NCBI GenBank assembly: GCA_964030785.1
Contig: OZ034971.1
Coordinates: 15,316,900-15,380,899 of the forward strand
DNA: 64,000 bases
Direction of reading: 5' to 3'
Source: Siderastrea siderea
Taxonomy: Eukaryota; Cnidaria; Anthozoa; Scleractinia; Rhizangiidae
The notes under the pieces were generated by a model. The model searched no databases. It was not told where the DNA came from and saw nothing but the letters and a program-made list of their open reading frames with translations. Positions 1 through 10,900 of this stretch are shown in pieces. The first letter of the stretch is position 1, and every line of letters starts with the position of its first letter. The position numbers and the translations under genes were made by a program.

Positions 1-631
1 CAGTTTACAACACACAATCATTCAAGTAGCCTGATAACTGTTACCGTTTACCAGCTCCCGCATAGCGTAAACGAAGAACCGACAATAAAGAGATAGTGAA
101 TTTAAATTCATCTCGTTTTACCCGTGTTCTCTTTTGATTTTCTTCAATGTTTTGATTTTAATGCAAAAAGAAGAATTTTATTATTTTAGATTTGTTAATA
201 CAGTGTACATGTAGCCCGTGGTATATAGCCAACGCTGGGAGACGACCTTTTGATCTTTTCGCAGGGAACCTCGCTTGCTGTCACAGCTAATAGTTTCACT
301 CATTTGTCCATTGGCCTATCAGATCCCGATGAAACCGCTCTTTTGTTGTTACTTTATTACACTCTTTTGGAAAGATACAAATATGTCTAAACAATATTGA
401 AATCTTTTGGATACCAAAAATTGCCTTTAAAAATTCCCTATTTGCCGGCGAGAAACGGACAAAACAATTGTGTGTCGAACACGCGCTATGCGATTGCTTG
501 ATAACGCAAGTAAAAATAAGCCCTTTGAGCATTGTTCAATTATAAGCTTTGCTAAGCTTGACACTACAATAAGTACCCACTCAACCAATATAAGAAGCGC
601 TGTTCAAAAGAGCTGCTGCAGTTGTACTGAT

Positions 632-751
632 TCAATCACAGCGCTCCACAGCGCTCAGTTTCACTTCGCTTCGCTTTTTTGCCCGCCTTGGCCGCTTCAG
701 TTTAGGCCCAGCTGGTTGGCTTGAGGTTTTCGCTCTTTTGGTTCTCCCCAT
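632..751 (-). CDS. possible basic N-terminal exon (hypothetical)
   Basis: A minus-strand ATG at 751 opens a 39-codon frame beginning MGRTKRAKTSS and rich in Lys and Arg, ending at a stop near 632. The composition resembles the start of a nuclear or nucleolar protein, and it could be a first exon whose gene leaves the window on the left. No family is recognised. GT dinucleotides near the end of the frame could serve as donors, but none is strong. The remaining bases 1-1562 show no other supportable gene. It may also be a chance ORF. Confidence 0.15.
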   Translation of the reverse strand: MGRTKRAKTSSQPAGPKLKRPRRAKKRSEVKLSAVERCD

Positions 752-1562
752 CGCGTTAAACGACGTCCAACATTGAAACAAATTCGACAAAATGGTAAGA
801 AGGTTGAATGTTAGGAACACTAGGCTAGGATTTGCCTGGAGAGAATATTGCGCGAAATTTCCACGGGAGGTGACTGGAAAATAAAATAGCACCCACTGAT
901 TGGTCTACTGTCGGCAAAGGTGTTCGGAGGCGGTGTTTGTTTGCGTAGCGAAGATTTTCTTTTGAGCGCTATTTCTCGACAGTCATTTTTCGCTTGAAGG
1001 TGACACTTTAAAGAGTTCCAACTCAAAGGCGATTTGTTCGATTTTAATCAAATTTGGAGAGTTGCTAGCTTGACGCTTCTTCAACAAGAACGTGTCGGGG
1101 AATTCGATAATTCTTAATATTTTTTCGTTAAGAACCATTTCTGTGCCGTTACTCCGTATGTTTTTCTTGCGATTTAGAAAATGTTTGAAAGCTTTTGAAC
1201 TCGGCTGAATAAAGGGAAACCCCAACACGGTTTTTTTAGCCCTTATGTGCCGGACTTTCACCAAGCAAAAAAATTGCAAACTTTAAAATTCCCTTTGAGC
1301 TGGAGCTTTCAAAAGGCGATCTAGACCTTCATATTCAGACTTCGCGGAAAACTTAAAAATTCGTTTTCGTGAAAAGTTAGTGGCATATTCAAATAGCCAG
1401 TTTTATAAGCTTTAATTTGATATAGGGTTTGGGTATCTGCGGCGAAACTGAGAAGCGCTACATGCGTAAGACTGAAGACACCTCTGAAGCTACACGGTAA
1501 CCTTAAACGTGAAATCGCTTGTATTTGACTCAAAATAGTGATGTAAAACTTTTTAAAAGATG

Positions 1563-1570
1563 AAGGGTAA
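1563..1570. repeat. left target-site duplication of fold-back element
   Basis: AAGGGTAA immediately precedes the left terminal inverted repeat. The identical 8 bp follows the right terminus at 5718-5725. An 8-bp duplication fits hAT or P-type transposases. Confidence 0.75.
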
Positions 1571-1587
1571 CGGATGTTACTAAAACG

Positions 1588-1641
1588 AGGAATGGGGAAT
1601 GGGGAATGGGGAATGGGGAATGGGGAATGGGGAATGGGGAA
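1588..1641. repeat. short minisatellite (GGGGAAT)n in left arm
   Basis: About seven head-to-tail copies of GGGGAAT lie just inside the left terminal repeat. The same unit is present in the right arm in about ten times as many copies. Confidence 0.9.
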
Positions 1642-2465
1642 CAGTGGTCAGCGGTAATACCTAAAAAATTAAGTTGGAGTCTGCGCAGTACGCAAAGAAA
1701 CGAGGATTGCACGTGGAGAGCGAAAGGTGGAAGGTAAGAATATTTATCTGTCAGTTTTTCCCTAGTTTTTGGGATTATTGAGTTTCTGTTTATTAAAATT
1801 AACCAAAAATATTGATTTGCAGGTGATGAGAGTAACGATGATATTTAGGATCACGAGGTTATCGTTATCGACAGGTTGGAATAAAAAGATTCGTATCGCT
1901 TTGAGTACAGTCGCTTCCAGTGTTACAGTGAAACCCATTAAACCATGAACGCCTAAAATTATTTCTGGAATGTTTATTGTTCTGCGACAAATCAGATTCG
2001 AGACGTAACCGCAACAAACCGCAAGAGTAATTAGCTGAAAGGTTTCGATAACGAAATGAGTCGGTGGCTTTGCGTCCACGATAAATTCTCAGTTTCACCG
2101 CCGATTAACAAACACTCTGAAATTGTTATTTTTTTTTTCTATTTCAGAGTTTATGCATAAGCAAAGAATAACTATAAACGATATTTTACTGAAAAGAGAT
2201 AAATAATCGAACAGACACGGCTAGGAGCGCGTCTGGGAGCAGAATCGAGAGCAGAATAATTGTATTCAGTTTTTGATTTTTTAAAAAACGGCCTCTCCAG
2301 TGTTGTCAGTTCTAATCATTTGTAGGTTTCAACCTTTTCCCTGTTTGACCAAAACAGTTAACTGAATAACTTTGCAAAAGTTTCCCTTTATCCTACTGTG
2401 GTGAGGAGAACAGTGTATCAAGCTCATTCACGGCAAAACTCTTCCGTCCAAGATGTCGCGCAGTT

Positions 2466-2984
2466 TCACCGCCGATTATTGCAGTAGAGCAAATAATTAC
2501 TGTAGTTTCTGTTAGACCCGAGTTTTCACGGCAAACACAAACACGCCTGCCGTTGCAGATACAAACATGCGTGCAACTTGCGTACCGTTGCAATAATTTC
2601 GAAAAATTACACTCGCTTTTGATGGCTATTTAGGTCTCAGTTCGGTAGTTGTGTTACTTTGGACCGACGGAATCGAAAACATCAAATGAGGGCCAAAAAC
2701 AAGCACGTTTTGAGGTAAAACCAAAGAAGTGATAAATGGGATGTTTATGCAAATACCGAAGGAAACGTATCTTTTTTAAAATATACTAAACGCACGAATC
2801 GCTTCTACTAGAACTGGACATTTGTTCACTTGTGCCGTCTATCCTTCGCTCATACAGAAGCTATCTGAAATAGAAAAGAATAACAACTGCAGTATTTCCA
2901 AAGGGTATAAAAAAACTGAGAATCGTGGAAGAAAAATCTAGCTCGTTGTTTCATGTCCATAATGTAAAATGTTCGGCTAACGGC
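2466..2984. other. unique central spacer of fold-back element
   Basis: This ~520-bp segment separates the two inverted arms and has no counterpart on the other side. It contains no ORF longer than about 65 codons and no recognisable domain. It would be the loop if the element folded as single-stranded DNA. Confidence 0.6.
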
Positions 2985-3811
2985 TTGCGTGACATCTCGG
3001 ACGGAAGAGTTTTGCCGTGAATGAGCTTGATACACTGTTCTCCTCACCATAGTAGGGTAAAGAAAAACTTTTGCAAAGTTATTCAGTTAACTGTTTTGGT
3101 CAAACAGGGAAAAGGCTGAAACCTACAAATGATTATGACTGACACCACCGGAGAGGCCGTTTTTTAAAAACAATCGAAAACTGAATACAATTATTCTGCT
3201 CTCGATTCTGCTCCCAGACGCGCTCCTAGCCGTGTCTGTTCGATTATTTATCTCTTTTCAGTAAAATATCGTTTATAGTTATTCTTTGTTTATGCATAAA
3301 CTCTGAAATAGAAAACAAAATAACAATTTCAGAGTGTTTGTTAATCGGCGGTGAAACTGAGAATCTATCGTGGACGCAAAAGCCACCGACTCGTTTCGTG
3401 ATCGAAACCTTTCAGCTAATTATTCTTGCGGTTTGTTGCGGTTACGTCTCGAATCTGATTGGTCGCAGAACAATAAACATTCCAGAAATAATTTAGGCGT
3501 TCATGGTTTAATGGATTTCACTGTAACACTCGAAGCGACTGTACTCAAAGTGGTACGAATCTTTTTATTCCAACCTGTCGATAACGATAACCTCGTGATC
3601 CTAAACATCATCGTTTCTCTCATTACCTGCAAGTCAATATTTTTGGTTAATTTTAATAAACAGAAACTCAATAATCCCAAAAACTCGGGAAAAACTGACA
3701 GATAAATATTCTTACCTTCCATCTTTCGCTCTCCACGTGCAATCCTCGTTTCTTTGCCGTACTGCGCAGACTCCAACTTAATTTTTTAGGTATTACCGCT
3801 GACCACTATTT

Positions 3812-4320
3812 CTCATTCCCCATTTCCCATTCCCCATTCCCCATTCCCCATTCTCCATTCTCCATTCCCCATTCCCCATCCCCATTCTCCATTCTCCATT
3901 CTCCATTCCCCATTCCCCATTCCCCATTCCCCATTCCCCATTCCCCATTCCCCATTCCCCATTCTCCATTCCCCATTCCCCATCCCCATTCCCATTCTCC
4001 ATTCTCCATTCCCCATTCCCCATTCCCCATTCCCCATTCCCCATTCCCCATTCCCCATTCCCCATTCCCCATTCCCCATTCCCCATTCCCCATTCTCCAT
4101 TCCCCACTCCCCATTTCCCATTTCCCATTCCCCATTCCCCATTCCCCATTCCCCATTCCCCATTCCCCATTCCCCATTCCCCATTCCCCATTCCCCATTC
4201 CCCATTCCCCATTCCCCATTCCCCATTCCCCATTCCCCATTCCCCATTCCCCATTCCCCATTCCCCATTCCCCATTCCGCATTCCCCATTCCCCATTCCC
4301 CATTCCCCATTCCCCATTCC
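3812..4320. repeat. expanded minisatellite (ATTCCCC)n, about 72 copies
   Basis: About 505 bp of ATTCCCC units in the right arm, with scattered ATTCTCC, ATTTCCC and ATCCCC variants. Because the array is nearly stop-free on the minus strand, all three frames there give long artefact ORFs of the type MGNGEWGMGNGEW. These are not genes. Confidence 0.97.
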
Positions 4321-4329
4321 CCTTTTAGT

Positions 4330-5700
4330 TAACCTGCGATCAGGCTCTATTTTCGTTTCGCTTGGTGAAACATTCAGGCGGGACGGGCGAAACGAAAAAT
4401 AGAGCCTGATACAATTCTTCTACGGAACGTCTGCCGCCCACTTTTTTTGATTGATTGACATTCAACAAAACAGCCAATCAAAATTTCTTCTGCTTGCACG
4501 ATCCTCGGTATGCAAATTTCCCATAATGGCAATTCGCAGAAAGTCACGTAAATGTCGGCAAAAAAAGAAAATCATAGGCTACGATATATCTTCTAGGCAC
4601 AAGTACTCAAATTTACACGATTGCTAACTTGAAGGTTCCGGTACTGTACATGGTTGCTCTGTCTGAGCTGAAACTGAATGAAAATTCAAAACACGACGAG
4701 GTTGTGATGTACCAAAATATGCTGCATGCTTGAATCATTTCCCATTTCAGGTGGTATCTGGAAATATTCTCTTCCCAATTGTACCGATTTTCTGCGTAAA
4801 AAACCTTGGACAATTAAGAGAAATACCTTCAGTTTCATTCTTTAGAATAAAAATATAAATAAAACCGTTTATAAACAAAGGAGTATTTTGTAATTTAATT
4901 CGAGAAGTGATAAATATTTGAAATTAGCAGCGAATTTTATCTCTAAGCAGCAGCGAATTTTAAAACGAAGAACATCTATTATAAAACTAGTCGGATCCTT
5001 TGATGTCAATGTCAGAGATCAATAAAACGACACAAGTATTAAACAATGAATGAATAAACTTAAAATCGTTATTGCGACTTGATTGCGGTTCTCGCCAAAC
5101 ATTACCGTGCGAGCAGAGGCCCTTCGATCTGCTCGCAGGGTAGCCAAACATTAGTTCACCGTTAAGTTTACCGAATTATCGGTTGACTTGTTGATCATTC
5201 TTGGCGAAAGATACTTGCTCGTCTGCTGTTCGTTTTGTTTCGTAAGACGCGGAAACAGCCACTACTCTGTTCATGTTATCAATACTAGTTGAAAGCCGTC
5301 AAATGAAAATTCCGCGACACGCTGCGATAAAACAGAATACATACTTCACTGTTGCTGTACTTGCTGGACTTGCGTCAAACCGAACGCCATTCTCAGGAGA
5401 GAAAGAAATGGTGACAATTCACCTAGAACGACGAGAATTTATTAGAGCAACACATTTTACTTCGGCAGACTTGTTCCTTGGTTGTCCCTTGGCGATGGCG
5501 GTCGGATCGAAATCTCGTAGACAATTTACTTCCGTTGACAGCTCTATTGTTAAAGGGCCAATCAGATTGCGAGATTCCGCGGCCAAAATTTGGCCGCCGA
5601 CATGAACTTCTGTGAGAGATTGTATCAGGCCCTATTTTAGCGAGCGACCAACATAAGAGAATATGAGAGCGATGCTAAAATTCGGCCTGATCGCAGGTTA
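4330..5700. mobile_element. nested MULE-like non-autonomous transposon with hairpin ends
   Basis: The termini are a perfect 16-bp inverted repeat: TAACCTGCGATCAGGC at 4330-4345 and its reverse complement at 5685-5700. The 9-bp sequence CCTTTTAGT is duplicated at 4321-4329 and 5701-5709. Each end also folds on itself: near 4339-4411 and near 5624-5694 the end sequence (ATCAGGC...TATTTT) is repeated inverted around a short loop. A 9-bp duplication is typical of Mutator-like elements, so that assignment is likely but indirect. A 110-codon + frame at 5273-5605 matches nothing I recognise. It is inserted in the right terminus of the fold-back element and is therefore younger. Confidence 0.8.
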
Positions 5701-5717
5701 CCTTTTAGTAACATCCG

Positions 5718-5725
5718 AAGGGTAA
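5718..5725. repeat. right target-site duplication of fold-back element
   Basis: AAGGGTAA, identical to 1563-1570, directly follows the right terminal repeat. Confidence 0.75.
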
Positions 5726-7554
5726 CATTATTCTACTCACCCTGCAAAAAGTTTATTTCGCACTGTTGCTGTTCCTTAGCAACGCTAAATCGTCAAGAAA
5801 CATTGTAAAAGCTAATGTATAGATTTAGCCAAGCCTAAAAGCGGAGCCGCGAAGGAATAAACTGGTGTTCGTTTCTCAAAAATAGTCCTGAAACTTTTCG
5901 GTCTGAAATACATTTCGGGGCTTTTTTTGGCTCGTTCGCTTTCGAAAAGTGTTTCTCAAAAAGCCAGAAAGTGTTCCGAATTGTCCTTCAATATTTTGGG
6001 GATCTGTTCTGTAAAACCAAGCTCAAAAGGTCGTTCTAGAGGCTGAGCACAGCTTGATTATTTTACTCACGAGCCGTCTAGCTTGGTGTTTGCAATGTTT
6101 CCATATCCTGTCATTAACTGTGAACGCTTGTCAAATCTCCTTGGTTTATTGACTGTTCGCTTGAATGAACTTGAAACGGCGCTCATTTACAAAAACAAAA
6201 TAAAAATTATTCGACTGTTTAAATGGGTTATCTTCATCGCGTTCGGATGTTAACAAATAACATGAACTGCCACTAAATAAAAATATTAGTCTGGTCAAAA
6301 ATTTATACTGACATTTCACCGGCATTTTACTGGGATTACCTCAAATAAAGGATCTGGGGAGCTTCGAAGCACTTGTAATAAACTTATCGAAGAAATGTCG
6401 CGTAGGTTTTAGCAGCCGCGAAAAAATTCAAGCACTTTGAGGAACACACATTACTTACGGGATAAAATAGCTTTAAACTCAAAACTGCTTCGCTTATATT
6501 TCGTTCTCTAACTTGAGACCATCGAGATTGAAAACAAACGAACAAACACCGTCCAAACATTCTTAACTCTGTTGCATGAGTTTTGCGGCCGCAAATTGTC
6601 TGAAATTCGAGCGCTTTAAAAATTGCACCGAACTGTTTTTGGAAGCTTTTCGGGCATAATAGGTTTAAACTGACAACTGCTTCGCTTGTAGTTTTTCAAG
6701 TAACTGTTATATTTCGTTCTCTAACTAGAGACAATCAAGATTCAAAACAAAGAAACGCCAAACACGCTTTAATTAAATTGTTATTATGCCGGCATAAGTT
6801 TTGCGGATGCGAAGTAAGCCTATATAAAGTTAGGCGCTTTGAGGAACGCACAAAACTGTTTTCGGAAGCTTTTCGGATAAAATAGCTTTAAACCGACAAC
6901 TGCTTCGCTTAAAAGATTATTACTATTGAAAACTTCTAGGACAACAAAATCGACAGTTGCACAAAGAGATGGACCGGACGGTGAAAATTGAAAGCAAAGC
7001 TTGTGCAGTTGTCTTGCGGCTGTGCTTAGACCTACTGTTATGAATAAACAAACACAAAATAATGGACAGAGAAATCATTTCTGAAAAACATTTATTCGAA
7101 AACCCCTATGTTTATACTTAAATGCAATTCGCGTTACACTTCCAAAATCGTAAGTCGGTCCACGCGAGTGAAATCGGCTCAGCATAGCAAAATATTCAAG
7201 AATCTGTCACAAATCTGAGCGCGTTTTCTAATATTTTTTTAAAGTCAAAAGTAAATAACACATTTCTAATGGCATAAATCAAATTTACATTTCAAAACGT
7301 AATTTCTTTCATCGTAATACTCGAAATCATGTACCTTAGATCTTTTAAAAACTTCACTTACTCGGTTGTGTTTCTGAACAGGGCAAACTCTCCGCCGTGA
7401 AGAAAACAAAGCGATGAAGTCCTTTGAATGCAGCTTTCGTAACTTGAACTTTTCGCCTTCTACCAGTATTCTTTTGAACTTTTTCTTTCCATTTATATAT
7501 ATTAGATGTTTTTTTGTCAAGTATAAAACTTCATTACTCTCGAGCAATTGTTAA
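5726..7554. other. gene-free stretch with diverged tandem duplication
   Basis: No host exon is supported here. Around 6436-6910 three related segments share the phrases 'actgcttcgctt', 'ttcgttctctaact' and 'ggaagcttttcgg'. They are spaced roughly 190-220 bp apart, so an old tandem repeat has diverged. A 93-codon minus frame at 7266-7547 is lysine-rich with no recognisable domain and is probably chance. Confidence 0.5.
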
Positions 7555-7612
7555 ATGCTAAAGAAGCTTAAGCTTTTAAAGAAACCTCTTTTTCAAAAGC
7601 GACGATGGACAT

Positions 7613-7680
7613 GCGATTTCCCGCCAAGAAAAATGCCGGTTGCCCTAAAGCACCGTGCGATTTCCCGCCAAGAAAAGATG
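7613..7680 (+). repeat. direct repeat of a 20-bp phrase
   Basis: The phrase gcgatttcccgccaagaaaa occurs at about 7613 and again at about 7655, roughly 42 bp apart, giving a two-copy tandem duplication. Confidence 0.7.
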
Positions 7681-7737
7681 GCATTCTCTGCCCCCGTCGG
7701 GTTGTCTTGGGACTCCCCTCCTCCTCCCACAGAGTGT

Positions 7738-7792
7738 GCGGACGGACGGACGTACAGATGTACGGATGTACGGACGTACGGACGGACGGTCA
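7738..7792. repeat. GGAC/GTAC simple-repeat tract
   Basis: A run of ggacggacgtacagatgtacggatgtacg type units, followed by the E-box-like palindrome tcacgtga. It is low-complexity and not coding. Confidence 0.85.
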
Positions 7793-7840
7793 CGTGACTA
7801 TTACGTCACAACCAAAACTTCTCGGATTGATAGGTTACCG

Positions 7841-7860
7841 ACAGGTCTCAAAAACCGCTG
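7841..7860 (+). repeat. inverted match to 12311-12330
   Basis: Twenty bases, acaggtctcaaaaaccgctg, are the exact reverse complement of 12311-12330. Neighbouring bases also match: ctgagcatgcg at 7904-7914 against cgcatgctcag at 12303-12313, and nearby tcacgtgac motifs. This suggests two copies of one interspersed repeat in opposite orientation. Confidence 0.6.
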
Positions 7861-7914
7861 ATTGGTTTAAAGATATTACGTCAAAAGCGTCACGGAATTG
7901 TTACTGAGCATGCG

Positions 7915-10900
7915 TCTTGCTTTTTCACGCTTGAAAAATTCAATATGGCGGACGGGCTGTTGTTGTTTATGCACGTGAACTGCAATATTATTTCACTTTG
8001 AACGGATGATCGAAGTTACGTTAGACAGTTTTTTAAACTGGAAATGATGTTTGAATCGAACATTGACTTCAGTGGGTTTCAAAGAAGCCATTTTGGCCGC
8101 CGTACACTTCAGAAACTGCATCTTCTGACGGCGTTAAGGATTGATCTCGTTGTTTCATTAAAATTTTATCTTCCGTCAATATTTTGTCGTGGACAAGGCA
8201 TGCAGAAGGGGGTGATCTCATGGTTGCAGGTCAGTAATCTATTGATGTACTATTTCATAACTGATCATCGTAAAACGTACTGAATTCATTCGGTGGTTGT
8301 TCTGTTTTCCTTTGCTGATCAAGTTTCTGCACATTTAATGTACGAGTATGTTGACGTGTAGTGCTGCTCTTTTAAAAACTGACAATTGCTTTAATGGCAA
8401 GAAGAGAGTGTTACCTGATGCTCAAATAATGCTATAAACCGTCTTCAAAAGTGCCCTTTTTTGACATCAGTTAAAAGCCTTTTGTGCTTGGAATTTTTGA
8501 TACTTTAAGTCAACACTGTGATGTATAATTTTGTTAACTGACAAATGCTGCCTTATGTCGTGTGGTGAATTCTGAAGAAAGCAAATCAAATAATTATTTT
8601 GAATTTTGTTAATTACAATTACTCAGTCTTTTTAGATCAGCAACACCGAACATGTTTATTTGCTTTATTAATTGGTTAACAAATTTAATCAACACACTTG
8701 TTGATCAATACATGATGACAATTTTTACTAAGCTTTGCTTCTCCTAATTGATTTGTGTATTGTTAGCTTTTCCCATATACTTTGTTCCCATGAAGATCCA
8801 TTCTATCTCTTTGTCAGCATTCTACTTGTTTTGCAATAAATTTATTTGTATACTTGAACCAGTATACAGCTCCACAATTTTCAAAGTAAAACCCTAGTAT
8901 GATTGCTGATGGTGGATAAAATATTTATGCTTCAACTGGTTTTTGCATTTAGGACGTATTCTAGTAATAGGAAACAACTGTATTAGTTTTTGGGCAAAAA
9001 ACCTTTTGCAAATAGCTGGATCAGAGTGTTGATTGATGTTTACAGGGGAATTCCACTAATATGATCTCTGATCAATGGGCCTGATGTTAAATGGTTAATT
9101 AAAAAATGGTTGTAGCATTCAGCAAGTATTTCAGTCAGAGAATAACTGGATGAGTTAATTTCTGGGCTTAAAAACAGGGCCGTAGCCAGGTCTTTTGTAA
9201 ACGGGGGCACGAGCCTTGGTGGAGGGGTCTGGGGTATCCTCCCCCAGAAAATTTTCAAATTTGGAGGCTCTGAAACGCTATTTTCAGCACTTGTCATGAG
9301 ATATGTCTCTGAAAATCGACCTCGAATAAGTGTGAAAAGGCAGGTGTTTTCAGTGCTTACAACATTATTTCCGATTTCCCGACCATGAAAATGGCAAACA
9401 AGTGCAAGTCACTACAATCAAAATAACTGAGTCTAAAGAAAACAAATCTTTTGAACAATGAAAATCCTCATTCCACAGACTTGATCTGTCTGGCTCAACT
9501 GGTCCAGGGGGGGGGGGGACAGCTGCCCCCCTTGCCCCCCCCCCCCGGCTAGCTACGGCCCTGAAAAAGAAGTGTCATAAAATATTTGCAGGTAAAAAAG
9601 TGGTTGGTAAGACAGGGTTTCACCTTTACATTGTACTTTCAAGACCTGTGTGATCAAACCAGATCATGTGGGCAAAATAGATTTAATCTATTTGCAGAAT
9701 GTTTTTTTAATGTTTAAATTTACTGAGTGCCAGCATCATGATACATTTCTTGCCAAGAAGTTTTTTAATCAATTGTACATGAAGTAAAATTTATGTTTTA
9801 CATTTTTTTCTCCAGGATATCACAGCTATTGACTTCAGTGATATGTTCTTATCCAGCCTGTTAAGTTCTTGGTAGAAAGCAGAGAGTGGCAGCCATAAAA
9901 GTCACTAGTGTTCAATTCAAATATTTATTCTAATTGATCTTTCATATGTCTGTTTGCCCTACACTCTTTGGCTGTATAACCTTCTTCATTGATACTGAAA
10001 CAGTCCAGTGGAGTGTACTGATGTTTTGAGGTCTGTCTTGGGATAGACGCCTTTATAATGCTCCTGATGAAAGGTGGCGTGAAAAGCATGTATATAAAGA
10101 TTTCAGAAATAAAGCCCAACATCTTTGTGCCTTTTTTCCATCTTGCAAGCCATCCTACATTAATGTTGTAGCCAACCTTTCTTTGGAAGGGAGTCAGAAG
10201 CAGTTGTGTGAGAGGGGCATGAATGATGATTATAATCATTTTTATAAGTCTTTGCTCTATCTGCACTTTTCAGACACTACTCGTTTGAAGCATTGAACAG
10301 TGATTGATGCAGCATGTGCTCCTAATTAGTGAACTTAATTCTGAAGCAACTTACCTCAGTGTTTTGTGTTTCTAAACCACTTTTTTAAATTCAAATTTAA
10401 ATTCTCTGTGATATCATTATTTTAGATTATTTGGTTAATATACTGCTCAACAATTTCCTTTTGCAATAGTGAAGTTCTTTCATTAATTACTCTTGAAGAT
10501 TAGCCTAAAGTTGCTGAATTTTGATTCATCTGACAACTGTCAGCCTAGTTCTCTAAAAAAACAAAGGATTGCACCTGTCTGCTGTTGGAATATAAATGAA
10601 GGGTTCGTCTGATACATTCCTAAATGTGTGTTTCCATTAATTTTTAACTAATAGGAGTTCTTCAACATCCACCTCTATGTCACAAGCTAAAGAAGGTGGC
10701 TGCAGAAACAATGAGTACACTTGTATTGGCAAGGAAATGCACTTTGCTTTGCTATTATAATTTTACATTTTTGAGTGTGTTTTAAATGAAGTTATGCTGC
10801 AATGACAATTTTGTTGCTAAGGGGGGTGTACTTTGTGTTTGAAAGATACTATTTTGTCCTGTTCCAGATCTATTAAAATCACGGCATTTTCCATGAGTTT

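Larger units (their letters stand above)
1571..5717. mobile_element. fold-back DNA transposon with ~0.9-kb inverted arms, interrupted by a nested element
   Basis: The ends are a perfect 15-bp inverted pair: CGGATGTTACTAAAA at 1571-1585 and its reverse complement at 5703-5717. They are flanked by the 8-bp duplication AAGGGTAA. Inside, about 1571-2465 and about 2985-4329 are near-identical inverted arms (a few mismatches per 100 bp by eye), separated by a ~520-bp unique centre. Each arm has a subterminal minisatellite of GGGGAAT. The right arm is split by a second element at 4330-5700 plus its 9-bp duplication; without it the element is about 2.77 kb. No transposase is visible, so it is probably non-autonomous. 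The architecture resembles Foldback/Galileo-type elements, but the superfamily is not proven. Confidence 0.8.

Noticed and set aside
3370..3705. 111-codon plus-strand ORF in the right arm of the fold-back element, and its antisense partners in the left arm
   Set aside because: Appears only because the arms are inverted copies. No transposase motif and no conserved domain.
3793..4317. Three overlapping 165-174-codon minus-strand ORFs with a repeating MGNGEW pattern
   Set aside because: They are translations of the GGGGAAT minisatellite in all three frames, so they reflect repeat structure and not a gene.
1588..4320. Regular short repeats reminiscent of a CRISPR array
   Set aside because: Seven-base units without spacers in a eukaryotic transposon. 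No cas genes.
10061..10090. CTGATGA followed by GAAA, possible hammerhead
   Set aside because: The bases between the cores cannot form helix II, and there is no helix I complement.
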